Positions 24,305-35,430 of a stretch of DNA of 50,317 bases are shown in pieces. Location: NCBI GenBank assembly GCA_964292295.1, contig CAXYVC010000010.1:1-50317 (forward strand), read 5' to 3'. The notes under the pieces were generated by a model, which had not been told where the DNA came from, did not search any database, and was given only the letters and a program-made list of their open reading frames with translations. The first letter of the stretch is position 1. Each line of letters starts with the position of its first letter. Source of the DNA: CAXYVC01 sp964292295 (GTDB lineage Bacteria > Acidobacteriota > Holophagae > Holophagales > Holophagaceae). The position numbers were made by a program, and so were the translations under genes.

Positions 24305-27300
24305 ATGCGCCTCCGACGCCTTGCAGGATTCCTGGCGGCCCTGGCCTTCACCCTGCTGCCGGCGGGGCCGGCGCCCCAGGGGCGCCTTGGTTTCCGCAGC
24401 TATGGCGCGGACCAGGGCCTCACCATGCCCTCGGTGAACGCCGTGCTGATGGATGCCGAGGGCTTCCTGTGGGTGGGCACCGACGACGGCCTCTTCCGCC
24501 TGGAAGGCGATCAGTTCCGCCGCTTCGGGCGCGCGGAGGGCCTGCCCTCCGGCGCCATCCACCAGGACGGCCTGGGCCTGGGGGTGCCCAAGGGGCTCTG
24601 GGTCGAAACGGATCGGGGCCTCGTCTTCTGGGACGGCCACCGCTTCCAAAGGCCCTCGGCCCTGGGCCAGCCCGGCCTGGACACCCGCCCGGGCAAGGCG
24701 CTGCCCAACGGCGGAGCCATCCTCTCCGACGCCCCCACGGGGCGCCGGCTTCTCAGCCTGGGCGGCGAGCCCTTCCAGGTGGTGGAGGGCTTGCCGTGGG
24801 GCAAGGGCATGGAGACCGCCGCCCTCTCCCGGGACCGCGCCACCCTGGCGGTCATGCTGGTCGACGGGCAGCTCTGGGTGCGGAAGGGAGGTACGTGGCG
24901 GCACCGGGACCTCGCACCCGTGCTGAGAGAGGCCGTCACCGCCCTGCTGCCGGACAGCCGCGGGCGCCTGTGGATCCGCACGGCCCGCAGCCTCTTCCGG
25001 CTGGACCACATGGACGCCCCCGCCCAGCGGATCGCCACACCCGCACCCCTCTCCGTCGTCAACGGCAGCTCTCTGGTGGAGGACCCCCATGGGCGGGTCT
25101 GGACCCAGACCGCCACGGGCCTGCTGTGGTTCCACGATTCCGGCTCCGGGGTGGCGGGCGAGCGGGAGGGCCTGCCCAAGGGCGGCGCCATGGTCCTGGC
25201 CGTGGATGGCAACGGGACCCTCTGGGCGGGCGGTGACGGCGTGCACAAGCTCCTGGGAGACGGCGCCTGGACGGTGCAGACCACCGCCCAGGGGCTGCCC
25301 GCCGAACTCGTATGGTCCGTGCGCCGCGCCCGGGACGGGCGCCTGTGGGCCGGCACCGCGGACGGCCTGGCCGTGACGGAGGGCCGGACCTGGCGCACCC
25401 TGCCCGGCAGTCGCCAGGCCCAGTACATGGCCCTGGCGGAGGATGACCAGGGCGCCCTGTGGGCGGGCACCATCGCCCAGAGCGCGGGCCAGACCTGCCT
25501 GGTGAAGGTGGAGCGCGACCGCCTCCGCGCCGCGGACATCCGAAACCTGCCCAAGGGCGCCTCTGTCGTGAGCCTGCTCTGGCAGCCCGGCCAGGGCCTC
25601 TGGATCGGCACCTACGGCCTCTACCGCCTTCCCCTTGGGGCCCGGGAGGCGTTGCCCGTGGCCGTGCCCGGCTGGGAGAAGGAGCACAGCGTCACGGCCC
25701 TGGCGCGGGACGGCCAGGGCGGCCTGTGGGTCGGCGGCAGCGCGGGTCTGGCCCACTGGGACGGCCAGAGCTGGGCCACGCTCCCCCGCTCCGCCCTGGA
25801 GGACGGCATCATGGGCCTGGCCTCCACGGGCCCCGGCGAGGCGTTCTTCTGCTACCGCGGCACCCCGGGCATCGAGGCCGTGCGTCGCGAGGGCAAGGTC
25901 CTGGTGCGGACCCCCCGGAGCGCCATGCCCCCCGCCCTGGGCAACCTGAGCGCCCTCAGCCTCCTGAAGGACGGCACCGGCGCCCTTTGGGTGGGCACGC
26001 CCCAGGGCCTCCTCCGGTGGGATGGCGTGCGCCTGGAGCGCTACGGCCGCAGGGCCGGCTTCCCCGGCGAGGACTGCGCCCAGAACGCCCTCTGGGTGGA
26101 CCCGGACGGCGACGTATGGGTGGGTCTCAGCACGGGACTCGCGCATGGCCAGGCGGCCCTTCGCCGCGGCCCCCAGCTCGTGCCTCCCGTGCGCCTGCTC
26201 GAGGCCAAGGACGGCCGAGGCGCCACCCTGCTCGGGCGGCCCCACGTCGACATCCCCTGGCATGCGCGCACCCTGGACTTCCGCTATGCCCCCACCGGCT
26301 CCCCCTGGACCGAAGGCCTCAGCTACCAGGTGCGCCTGGTGGGCCTGGAGGACGCCTGGCGGGACACCCGCCAGGACGAGGCCCGCTATCCCGGCCTGGG
26401 GCCCGGCTCCTACCGCTTCGAGGTGCGCAGCGTCCTGGCCGTCACGGGCGAGACCGGGCCCGTCACCTCCCTGGCACTCCGCATCCTGCCCCCCTGGTGG
26501 CTCCGCCCCTGGTTCCTGGTCCTGGCCCCCCTGGCGCTGGCCGGCCTGGTCCTCCTGGGCGTCCGCCTGCGCACCGCGCACCTGCGCCGGAGCAACGCCC
26601 GCCTGGAGGCCCTGGTCTATGCCCGCACCGCGGACCTGGAGAAGGCCAACCTGGCCCTGCAGGAAGCCAGCCTCGTGGACCCCCTCACGGGCCTGCGGAA
26701 CCGCCGCTACCTGATGGCCACCATGCCCGAGGAGCAGAACCGCATCCGGCGGGTCTTCCGCTCCTATCTGGACCGCGGGGAGAACCCCCTGGGGCGCGAC
26801 GAGGACATGGTCCTCCTCATGGTGGACCTGGACCACTTCAAGCACGTCAACGACACCTACGGCCACGCCGCGGGCGACCGGGTGCTCCAGCAGGTGGGCC
26901 TCGTGCTGCGCTGCGCCTCCCGCGACTCGGACACCCTCGTGCGCTGGGGCGGGGAGGAGTTCCTGCTGGTGGCCAAGCGCACCGTGCGCGGGCAGGCGGA
27001 AACCATCGCCCGGCACCTGTGCCAGGCCATGCGCCAGCACGTCTTCTACCTGGACGACCTCTCGGAGATCGCCTGCACCTGCAGCGTGGGCTTCGTGGCC
27101 TTCCCCATCCTGGAGGAGGCCCCCGAACTCTTCTCCTGGGAGGACGCCCTGGAGGTGGCGGACCAGTGCCTGTACGCCGCCAAGCATGCGGGCCGGGACG
27201 GCTACGTGGGCGTGCACACCCCGGGCCCTCGCGATCCCCAGGCCCTCGGCGAGCGGCTGCTCTCCGACCTGAGGGGCCTGCTGCGGGAGGGCAAGATCGC

Positions 27301-27337
27301 CCTGTACAGCTCCTACGAGGAGACCTTCGGGGACTGA
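24305..27337 (+). CDS. Beta-propeller sensor diguanylate cyclase
   Basis: A 1010-residue membrane sensor. Signal peptide at 1-~22. Residues ~30-610 carry repeated two-component-regulator-type propeller units with LWVGT/LWAG cores (for example FLWVGTDDGLF, RLWAGTADGLA, LWVGTPQGLL), probably two seven-bladed propellers. A Y_Y_Y-type domain follows (~635-725), one membrane helix (~735-757), a short coiled coil and a GGDEF domain. The active site is GGEEF at 882-886 and the product-inhibition I-site RDSD lies five residues upstream, so it should make cyclic di-GMP under feedback control. The extracytoplasmic ligand is unknown. It ends 25 bases inside the convergent MFS gene. Confidence 0.92.
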   Translation: MRLRRLAGFLAALAFTLLPAGPAPQGRLGFRSYGADQGLTMPSVNAVLMDAEGFLWVGTDDGLFRLEGDQFRRFGRAEGLPSGAIHQDGLGLGVPKGLWVETDRGLVFWDGHRFQRPSALGQPGLDTRPGKALPNGGAILSDAPTGRRLLSLGGEPFQVVEGLPWGKGMETAALSRDRATLAVMLVDGQLWVRKGGTWRHRDLAPVLREAVTALLPDSRGRLWIRTARSLFRLDHMDAPAQRIATPAPLSVVNGSSLVEDPHGRVWTQTATGLLWFHDSGSGVAGEREGLPKGGAMVLAVDGNGTLWAGGDGVHKLLGDGAWTVQTTAQGLPAELVWSVRRARDGRLWAGTADGLAVTEGRTWRTLPGSRQAQYMALAEDDQGALWAGTIAQSAGQTCLVKVERDRLRAADIRNLPKGASVVSLLWQPGQGLWIGTYGLYRLPLGAREALPVAVPGWEKEHSVTALARDGQGGLWVGGSAGLAHWDGQSWATLPRSALEDGIMGLASTGPGEAFFCYRGTPGIEAVRREGKVLVRTPRSAMPPALGNLSALSLLKDGTGALWVGTPQGLLRWDGVRLERYGRRAGFPGEDCAQNALWVDPDGDVWVGLSTGLAHGQAALRRGPQLVPPVRLLEAKDGRGATLLGRPHVDIPWHARTLDFRYAPTGSPWTEGLSYQVRLVGLEDAWRDTRQDEARYPGLGPGSYRFEVRSVLAVTGETGPVTSLALRILPPWWLRPWFLVLAPLALAGLVLLGVRLRTAHLRRSNARLEALVYARTADLEKANLALQEASLVDPLTGLRNRRYLMATMPEEQNRIRRVFRSYLDRGENPLGRDEDMVLLMVDLDHFKHVNDTYGHAAGDRVLQQVGLVLRCASRDSDTLVRWGGEEFLLVAKRTVRGQAETIARHLCQAMRQHVFYLDDLSEIACTCSVGFVAFPILEEAPELFSWEDALEVADQCLYAAKHAGRDGYVGVHTPGPRDPQALGERLLSDLRGLLREGKIALYSSYEETFGD

Positions 27338-28488
27338 GCCAGGCGGCGGGCCAGGGGCACCGCGGCGAGGGTGGCGAGGGCCGCCCCGGCCCAGCCCACC
27401 CGGAAGCCCGCGTGCCCGATCACGAGCCCCAGCAGGAAGCTGCCCAGGCCGATGCCCGCGTCGAAGCTGAACAGCGTGGCCCCGAAGGCGGCACCCCGCC
27501 GCTCCGGGGGCACCAGTTCCAGCACCTGGGTGCTCACCAGCGTGTGCACCATGCTGTAGCCCGCCCCGTAGAGGAGGCCCGCCAGCGCGTGGCGCCCCAG
27601 GCCCCCCGGCAGGAGCGCCAGGAGGGCGAGGCTCCCCGCAGAACCCAGCAGCATGACCGGCACCATCCGCACCGGCCGCTTCCCGAAGCCCGCCCGGGCC
27701 ATCACGACCCGCATGGCCACCATGCCCAGTCCCATGCAGGAGAGGAAGGCGGAAGCCGTGGAGAAGCCCGCGAAGACGGGAAAGCCCAGCAGCTTGCCCT
27801 CCTGGGCCGTGTAGGGCCCCAGGCTCCCGTAGCCCAGCGCCGTGGCGAAGAGCACCGCGCAGGGCCCCGTCATCACCCGGTCCGGAAGGCGGAAGAAGGG
27901 CCGGTGCTCGGCATGCGCCGGATCCCGCGGCAGGGTGAAGGCGAGCAGCCCCAGCAGCACGAAGCCCGCGAAGATGCCCGCGCAGAGGGCCAGGAAGGGC
28001 CAACGCTGCTGCAGCTCCAGACCCGCCAGGGGCCCGAGCACCACCCCTGCGGGGCTGGCCAGACCGTAGAGGCTCATGCCGTCCGCCCGCCGCTCCAGGG
28101 GCAGCACGCCCCCCAGCAGCGCCATGGTGGCGGTGAGGAGCCCCGACCACACGAAGCCGTGCAGGGGCGCCAGCGCATAGATCCAGCCCCGGTGGGGCAC
28201 CAGGCCGTAGGCGAGCACGAAGAGGGCGAAGAGCAGGGCCGTGCAGACCACCATGCGCCTGGAGCCCACCCGGTCGCCCAGGGGCCCCGTGAAGAGGGCG
28301 CCCACCGCGCTGCCCGCCGTGAAGACCGCCAGGAAGCGCCCCGATTCCGCCAGGGAGGCGCCCATCTCCCGCAGGCGCAGGGGCACCGTGGGGAACATCA
28401 TGAAGGCGGCGAAGAAGGTGACGAAGGTGATCGCCCACAGCAGGGCGAAGGCGGGCGTCAGGAGGCGGTCGCGGGAGGCATCGGCCAT
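27313..28488 (-). CDS. Major facilitator superfamily transporter, paralogue 1
   Basis: A 391-residue MFS permease with twelve predicted helices. The loop 2-3 motif is GPLGDRVGSRR and the opposite half has the weaker equivalent AGFGKRPVR. It shares with its two upstream neighbours the sequence VPLRLREMGASLAESGRF after helix 1 and the GLASPAG motif in helix 5, showing recent paralogy. The substrate cannot be inferred; drug/sugar efflux types (YfcJ/YhhS-like) are the nearest resemblance. Separated from paralogue 2 by 34 bases and probably on the same transcript. Confidence 0.88.
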   Translation of the reverse strand: MADASRDRLLTPAFALLWAITFVTFFAAFMMFPTVPLRLREMGASLAESGRFLAVFTAGSAVGALFTGPLGDRVGSRRMVVCTALLFALFVLAYGLVPHRGWIYALAPLHGFVWSGLLTATMALLGGVLPLERRADGMSLYGLASPAGVVLGPLAGLELQQRWPFLALCAGIFAGFVLLGLLAFTLPRDPAHAEHRPFFRLPDRVMTGPCAVLFATALGYGSLGPYTAQEGKLLGFPVFAGFSTASAFLSCMGLGMVAMRVVMARAGFGKRPVRMVPVMLLGSAGSLALLALLPGGLGRHALAGLLYGAGYSMVHTLVSTQVLELVPPERRGAAFGATLFSFDAGIGLGSFLLGLVIGHAGFRVGWAGAALATLAAVPLARRLAQSPKVSS

Positions 28489-28522
28489 GCTCCCAGCATG
28501 GCAGCCACCCCTTCCCGGGGTG

Positions 28523-29671
28523 TCACCGCCCTCCGGCGCGGCGGGCCTGGACCAGGGCGAGGGGCAGCGCCAGGAGGATGAGCAGCCCCCCCAGGGCCCA
28601 GCCCGCCCGGAAGCCCGTTCCCTCGCCCCAGGCCCGCGCCGCCGCGTCCATCGCCTGGCCCACCAGCGCCGCGCTGAGCCCCATGCCCGCCTCGTAGGCC
28701 AGGTACATCAGGCCCACCGCCTCGCCCCGCCGGGGGCCTCCCAGGTCCACCGCCCAGGCGAAGAGCAGGGTGTGGGAGAGCCCCAGACTCGCGCCGAAGA
28801 GCGCACCCCCAGCCATGTGGCGCCCCAGGGCTCCCGGCGCGAGGGCCAGCGTCCCGAGGGCGGCCAGCCCTCCCGCCATGAGCCAGGGCAGGAGCCGAGC
28901 GGGCTTCAGGCCCCGCCCCAGCGCGCTGAAGAGCGCCCGGGAGGCCAGCATGCCCAGGGCGAAGCAGGTGAGCAGCGCCGAGGCCCAGGCCAGGCGCAGG
29001 AAGCGCGCCTCCTGGGCACTGAAGGGCGGCAGCAGCCCCTGGCCCCAGCCCCAGGCGAACACCAGCAGCGCCGGCACCAGGATGGCCCGCCCGGGCCAGG
29101 GGCCCTCCGCGGAACCCTGCTCGGAGGGCAGGCGCCGGGGAAGTCCCGGCGCGGCGGCCACCACCAGGAAGGCCGCCGCCGTCGCCAGGATCTGGACGCG
29201 GAAGCCCAGGAAGGGCAGCGCCGCCAGGCCCGCCAGGGGCCCGAGGGCCACGCCCAGGGCGCCGGAGAGGCCGAAGAGGGAAAGGCCCGAGGCCCGGTCC
29301 TCCGCCGGAAGCAGATGGGTGGCCAGGGCCATGGTGGAGGTCTTCAGGCCCGCCCACAGGAGGCCGTGCAGGGGGGCCAGGAGGAGGAAGAGCCAGGGGC
29401 GTCCCAGCGCCGCGTAGCTGGCGAGGATCGCCACCAGGAGCGCCCCGGCGGTCCGGAGCAGGCGCGCCTGCCCCACGCGATCGCCCAGGCGGCCCATGAG
29501 CAGCGCCCCGCTGGCGGTGCCGAGGGTCAGGAAGGCGGCGAAGCGCCCGCTGCCCGCCAGGGAGGCCCCCATGCCGCGCAGGTGCAGCGGCACGATGGCG
29601 AAGACCTGGTAGCCCGCGAACCACACGAGGGTGTTCAGGCCCAGCAGGCCGAGGAAGCGCCGGTCCCTCAC
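28523..29671 (-). CDS. Major facilitator superfamily transporter, paralogue 2
   Basis: A 382-residue MFS permease with the same signatures as its neighbours: VPLHLRGMGASLAGSGRF after helix 1, GRLGDRVGQARLL in loop 2-3 and a GLSGALG version of the helix 5 motif. Start GTG 29671 overlaps the stop of paralogue 3 (GTGA, 4 bases), so translation is coupled. A Gly/Ala-rich, unusually plain set of helices and loss of the ASPAG motif suggest it has diverged most. Substrate unknown. Confidence 0.85.
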   Translation of the reverse strand: MRDRRFLGLLGLNTLVWFAGYQVFAIVPLHLRGMGASLAGSGRFAAFLTLGTASGALLMGRLGDRVGQARLLRTAGALLVAILASYAALGRPWLFLLLAPLHGLLWAGLKTSTMALATHLLPAEDRASGLSLFGLSGALGVALGPLAGLAALPFLGFRVQILATAAAFLVVAAAPGLPRRLPSEQGSAEGPWPGRAILVPALLVFAWGWGQGLLPPFSAQEARFLRLAWASALLTCFALGMLASRALFSALGRGLKPARLLPWLMAGGLAALGTLALAPGALGRHMAGGALFGASLGLSHTLLFAWAVDLGGPRRGEAVGLMYLAYEAGMGLSAALVGQAMDAAARAWGEGTGFRAGWALGGLLILLALPLALVQARRAGGR

Positions 29672-30855
29672 GCGGAGGCCCGGGGCCGCGGACGCTGGAT
29701 GCGCCAAGCCAGCAAGGCCGAGACGCCCAGCAGCAGCGCCGCCGCGCCCCAGCCCCAGCGGAAGCCGGCCGCGGCGCCGCCCAGGCGGCCCGCGTGCTCC
29801 ATGGTCAGCCCCAGCAGGAAGCTTCCGGCCGCCTGGCCCGCGTCGTAGCTGAAATACAGCGCTCCCACCGCCGCCCCGCGCCGCGCCGGATCCCCCGCCT
29901 CCATCACGTGCATGAAGACCAGGGTGTGGAAGAGGGCGAAACCCGCGCCGTACAGGGCGCCCCCACTGGCGTGGCGCAGCAGCCCGCCGGGCAGCAGCGC
30001 CAGGGCCGCCATGCCGAAGGCCGAAAGCAGGGCCATGGGCAGCAACAGGGCCACGGGGCGGCGCCCCATGCCCGTCACCCCCAGCAGCAGGCGCAGGCCC
30101 ACCATGCCGAGGGCCAGGGAGGACAGCAGCGCCGAGCTCCAGGGCAGGTGCAGCAGGCGCGCCTCCTGGGCCGCGAAGGGGGGGATGGGACCGTAGCTCA
30201 TGCCCATCAGGAAGAGGGCCGAGGCTGGCAGCAGGATCCACGCCTCGGGCAGGGCCGGAAGGAGGGCGTGGGGCGTCATCCCCGAAGCCTGCGCGCGCTC
30301 GGGGCGCACCAGGAAGGCGAGGCCCAGGAAGCCCAGCGCCAGCCCCAGCAGCAGGGCGCGGTGCCCCAGGAGGGGCAGGAGCCCCAGGCCAAGAAGCGGC
30401 CCCACGGCGATGCCCGCGGGGCTGGCCAGACCGAAGAAGCTCATGCCCTGCGCCCGGTGGGCGTCGGGAAGGATCGTGCCCGCCCGCGCCACCGCCGCCG
30501 TGCGCAGGCCGCTCCACACCAGGCCATTGAGGGGCGCGAGCAGCAGGAAGGCCGCGCGCCAGGGCAGCACCGCGTAGGCAGCCAGGAAGCCCACCATGGC
30601 GAAGGAGGCGCTCCGCATCACCCGCCGCTGGCCCAGGCGGTCCCCGAGGGGCCCCATCACCAGGCAGCCCACCGCGCTGCCCACGGTGAAGGCGCTCACG
30701 AAGCGCCCGCTTTCCGCGAGCCCCGCGCCCAGGCCCCGCAGGTGCAGCGGCACGATGGGCAGCAGCGGGTACCCCAGCAGGAAGACCCCGAAGTAGAAGA
30801 CGCACAGGCGGATGAAATCACCCGTCCAGAGAGGCCGATCCGCAGCGTCCGCCAT
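29668..30855 (-). CDS. Major facilitator superfamily transporter, paralogue 3
   Basis: A 395-residue MFS permease, first gene of the three-gene array. Motifs: VPLHLRGLGAGLAESGRF, GPLGDRLGQRRVM, FFGLASPAGIAVGP, and in the second half YGAGFALFHTLVF and ALYFSYDAGQAAGSFLLG, the latter matching paralogue 1 (LFSFDAGIGLGSFLLG). I chose ATG 30855, which has GGGGG just upstream; ATG 30867 in frame is possible. Substrate unknown. Confidence 0.86.
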   Translation of the reverse strand: MADAADRPLWTGDFIRLCVFYFGVFLLGYPLLPIVPLHLRGLGAGLAESGRFVSAFTVGSAVGCLVMGPLGDRLGQRRVMRSASFAMVGFLAAYAVLPWRAAFLLLAPLNGLVWSGLRTAAVARAGTILPDAHRAQGMSFFGLASPAGIAVGPLLGLGLLPLLGHRALLLGLALGFLGLAFLVRPERAQASGMTPHALLPALPEAWILLPASALFLMGMSYGPIPPFAAQEARLLHLPWSSALLSSLALGMVGLRLLLGVTGMGRRPVALLLPMALLSAFGMAALALLPGGLLRHASGGALYGAGFALFHTLVFMHVMEAGDPARRGAAVGALYFSYDAGQAAGSFLLGLTMEHAGRLGGAAAGFRWGWGAAALLLGVSALLAWRIQRPRPRASA

Positions 30856-30911
30856 GCCCCCGAGCATGACAGCGCGGGGCGGTGATCCGGCTCACCCGCG
30901 CCGGCGGCTTC

Positions 30912-31019
30912 AGCCCGGATTTTGTGTCTGGGCTCGACAGAACGGCTCTGCCAGGGCGGGCCTTCGAGCGATTGCGGCCTGCAATCGATGGAGGAAGGGC
31001 GAAGCCCGAACCGCGGGCT
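30912..31019. other. Intergenic hairpins between queA and the MFS array
   Basis: Within the 175-187 bases between these same-strand genes lie three inverted repeats: AGCCC/GGGCT at 30912-30934, a perfect 7-bp stem CGATTGC/GCAATCG around GGCCT at 30969-30987, and a perfect 6-bp stem AGCCCG/CGGGCT around AACCG at 31003-31019. No T-run follows any stem. They may jointly terminate queA transcription or be remnants of a REP-like element. Confidence 0.5.
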
Positions 31020-31042
31020 GGCCGCAACCGCATCACCTGGAT

Positions 31043-32096
31043 TCAGCGCCGGGCGTTCAGGATGAGCATCGCGTCGCCGTAGCTGAAGAAGCGGTAGCCT
31101 TCGCGGATCGCCTCGGCGTAGGCGGCGTGGGCGAAGTCCACGCCCAGCAGGGCGCACACCAGCACGAAGAGGGTGCTCTCGGGCAGGTGGAAGTTGGTGA
31201 CCAGGTGGTCCGCCGTGGCCAGGCGCGAGCCCGGCTGCAGGAAGAGGCGCGTGCTGCCCGCGCGTCGCAGGGCACAGCCGTCCCAGGCGCCCTCCAGGGT
31301 GCGCAGGCTGGTGGTGCCGATGGCCACCAGGGCGCGGTCCCGGGCGCGGAGCGCGGCCTCGACCGCCCCGGCCGTGGCCTCGGGGATCTCGAAGCGCTCC
31401 TCGTGCATCACGTGGTCGTCCGTGTCCTCCGCGCTCATGGGGCGGAAGGTGCCGAGCCCCACGTGGAGCCGCACGGGGCGCCAGGCGCAGCCCCGCGCCT
31501 CCAGCGCGGCGATGAGCCCCGGCGTGAAGTGCAGGCCGGCGGTGGGCGCGGCCACGGCCTCGCCCTCCTCCGCGTGGAAGGAGGTCTGGTAGCGCGCCTC
31601 GTCCTCGGCGTCCGCCGGGTGCGCGATGTAGGGAGGCAGGGGCAGGCGACCGATGCGGTCCACCGCGTCCCAGTCCAGGGGCGCGCCGCCCGGGCCCAGC
31701 ACGCGCACCCGCCGCAGCCCCTCCTCCAGGGCCTCCTCCACCCGCAGCTCGGCCAGGACCTCGCCGCGGAGCGGGTCCACCACCGTGGCGGCCTTGCCGG
31801 GGCGCAGGCGCGCCCCCGGCCGCACCAGGGCCTCGAAGGCGCCCCCCGGAAGGGCCCGGAGCAGCAGCGCCTCGCCCTCACCGCCGCCCGCGCGGCGCAG
31901 GAGCAGGCGGGCGTGGCGCACCTTCACGTCGTTGGGCACGCAGAGGCTGCCTGGGGGCAGGAGCCTCGGCAGGTCCCGCACCGCGGCGTGGGCAAGGGTG
32001 CCCGCCGCCGCGTCCGCCACCAGGAGCCGCGCGCCGTCCCGGTCGGGCGCGGGATGCTGGGCGATCAGCTCGGGCGGGAGGTCGAAGTGGAAGGCG

Positions 32097-32107
<11 letters not shown>
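31043..32107 (-). CDS. queA: tRNA preQ1(34) S-adenosylmethionine ribosyltransferase-isomerase
   Basis: A 354-residue enzyme that transfers the ribosyl part of SAM onto preQ1 in tRNA to give epoxyqueuosine. Full family pattern: FDLPPELIAQHPAPDRDGARLL at the N-terminus (in part ELIAQHPA), VPNDVKVRHARL, the AAPTAGLHFT motif (~187-196), HVGLGTFRP (~215), TTSLRTLE (~265), TNFHLPESTLFVLVCALLG and YRFFSYGDAMLI at the end. Its start lies within the last 11 bases of the MsbA-like gene upstream, so they are co-transcribed. Confidence 0.96.
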
Positions 32108-33893
<1,786 letters not shown>

Positions 33894-33928
33894 GGGCTCC
33901 AGCGTAACGGGACCCGGGGCGGGACGGG

Positions 33929-34747
33929 TCACTCGACCGTGACGCTCACACGACTCTTGGGATCCTCCACCGAAAGCAGCAGGCTGCCCTTGGGCATGGA
34001 GGCCGCGCGCTCGGTGAGGTTCGCCAGGTCCACACCCCGGCTCCGCGCCTGGCGCACCTGGCTGTCGCTGAGGTAGTTCTCCACCGTCCGGGCCAGGGCG
34101 AGGGCCACGCGGATCTTCACCTCGCTGCCCCCCTCGGGCTGGATGCGGATGACCAGGAAGCGCGCCGCCTCCGGGGAGGCGGCCTTGGGCTTCTCCCCCA
34201 GACGGGCCAGGGCGAGGCTCGCGGCCTCGGCGTAGGCTGGCATCGCGAGGCCCTTCTGGAGGGCGGGCACGCCGCGGCGCTCCCCGCGCTTGGCCAGCTG
34301 CAGGGCGGCGGCCACCTGCACGTCGGCGTCCGGGTCCTCGAGGGCCGCCAACAGGCCGGGCGTCGCGTCCGGGCTCTGGCCCTGGCGGATGCCCCAGCAC
34401 CGGATGCGGTTCAGGCGCGCCTCGCGCCCCAGCATGCGCTGATCGCCATGGGCGCCCAGGAAGGCGGAATAGGCCGCGGCGGCCTCGTCCCAGCGCTGGT
34501 CCTGCTCCAGGGTCGCGGCCAGCCAGAAGCGGGCGTCCGCCGCGCGGCCGCTGTCCGGATGGCTTGCCAGGAAGGCGCGGTAGACGGCGGCGGCCTCCCA
34601 GTACCGCTGGGCGTAGCGCAGGGCCCGGGCCTTCCGGAGCAGACCCTCGGCGGGAAGCTCCCGGGAAGCCCCGGGACGCCCCGGCGGCACCGGGCGCGGC
34701 ATCGCCGGCATGGCGAGGAGCAGGGCCAGGGGCAGAAAGAGCGGCAT
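33929..34747 (-). CDS. Exported TPR/HEAT-repeat protein
   Basis: A 272-residue protein with an N-terminal signal peptide (PLFLPLALLLAMPAMP). Residues ~40-115 contain TPR-like helical pairs (YAQRYWEAAAVYRAFLASHP, RWDEAAAAYSAFLGAHG), then HEAT-like units (LLAALEDPDADVQVAAALQLA) around 125-190. It probably scaffolds other proteins in the periplasm. It is the last gene of the sigma factor module: ATG 34747 shares one base with the stop of the gene before. No enzyme motif is seen. Confidence 0.75.
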   Translation of the reverse strand: MPLFLPLALLLAMPAMPRPVPPGRPGASRELPAEGLLRKARALRYAQRYWEAAAVYRAFLASHPDSGRAADARFWLAATLEQDQRWDEAAAAYSAFLGAHGDQRMLGREARLNRIRCWGIRQGQSPDATPGLLAALEDPDADVQVAAALQLAKRGERRGVPALQKGLAMPAYAEAASLALARLGEKPKAASPEAARFLVIRIQPEGGSEVKIRVALALARTVENYLSDSQVRQARSRGVDLANLTERAASMPKGSLLLSVEDPKSRVSVTVE

Positions 34748-35430
34748 CAGGACTTCTCCTTCTGCAGGAGCCGGTGCAGGCGCTCCGCCTCTCCCGCCAG
34801 GTTGTGGGCCTGGGCGAAGTCCTGGAGCTCCTTGACGCGCTCGGGCGGCAGGCAGCCGTCCTCGAGGGTCAGTTCGGTCAGCCAGGCGTGGAAGCTCGCG
34901 CGGAAGGCGTCCGCCCCCTGCACGGGGTTGCCCTGGGCGGTGAGCTGGTGGCTGGCCTGCAGCAGGCTCTGGGCCACCAGGCGCTCCTGGGAGAGGTCCT
35001 CGCGATCCTCCTGGCCCACGCAGACCTTGGGATTCTCCTGGAACTCCCGGAGCAGGTCCGCCGACTGCTTGAAGAAGTCCGCCCAAAGGCGCTCCTGGCC
35101 CCGCTGGTTGGCAGCGGCCACGACGTGGGCGCGCTCCTTGGCGAGGGCAGCCTGGCGCCGGCCGTAGGACACGGCGTAGACCGTGGGCACCAGGGCCATC
35201 AGGAGGGCCGCGGCGGCCAGGAGCCAGTTCCCCTGGAGGCGGGAGATCCCGCGGAGGGGCTTCAGCTCTTCCGCCACGGAGGGACCGTGGGCCTGAAGGC
35301 CCAGGTGCAGCTCCAGCAGTTCGGCGAATTCGGCCTGGAGGGCCGGGTCCTCCGGCCATCGCTCCGGGTGCTCCAGGAGCTCGAAGCGTTCGGCGTCGCT
35401 CAGGTTCCGGATGTCAGGCTCGGGTTTCAT
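34747..35430 (-). CDS. Single-pass membrane protein, candidate anti-sigma factor
   Basis: A 227-residue protein with a soluble N-terminal ~65 residues, one membrane helix (~69-90, NWLLAAAALLMALVPTVYAV) and a helical C-terminal domain outside the cytoplasm. The N-terminal part (SDAERFELLEHPERWPEDPALQAEF) is acidic and helical like anti-sigma domains, but there is no zinc-binding HxxxCxxC, so it is not a ZAS protein. It starts 17 bases inside the sigma factor gene, the usual place for the cognate anti-sigma factor. The role is inferred mainly from position. Confidence 0.6.
   Translation of the reverse strand: MKPEPDIRNLSDAERFELLEHPERWPEDPALQAEFAELLELHLGLQAHGPSVAEELKPLRGISRLQGNWLLAAAALLMALVPTVYAVSYGRRQAALAKERAHVVAAANQRGQERLWADFFKQSADLLREFQENPKVCVGQEDREDLSQERLVAQSLLQASHQLTAQGNPVQGADAFRASFHAWLTELTLEDGCLPPERVKELQDFAQAHNLAGEAERLHRLLQKEKS

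Noticed and set aside
23153..28438. Very long open frame on the minus strand
   Set aside because: It is antisense to the SDR and cyclase genes and is rich in Gly/Ala/Pro/His/Arg without any domain, a usual by-product of high GC content with few stop codons.
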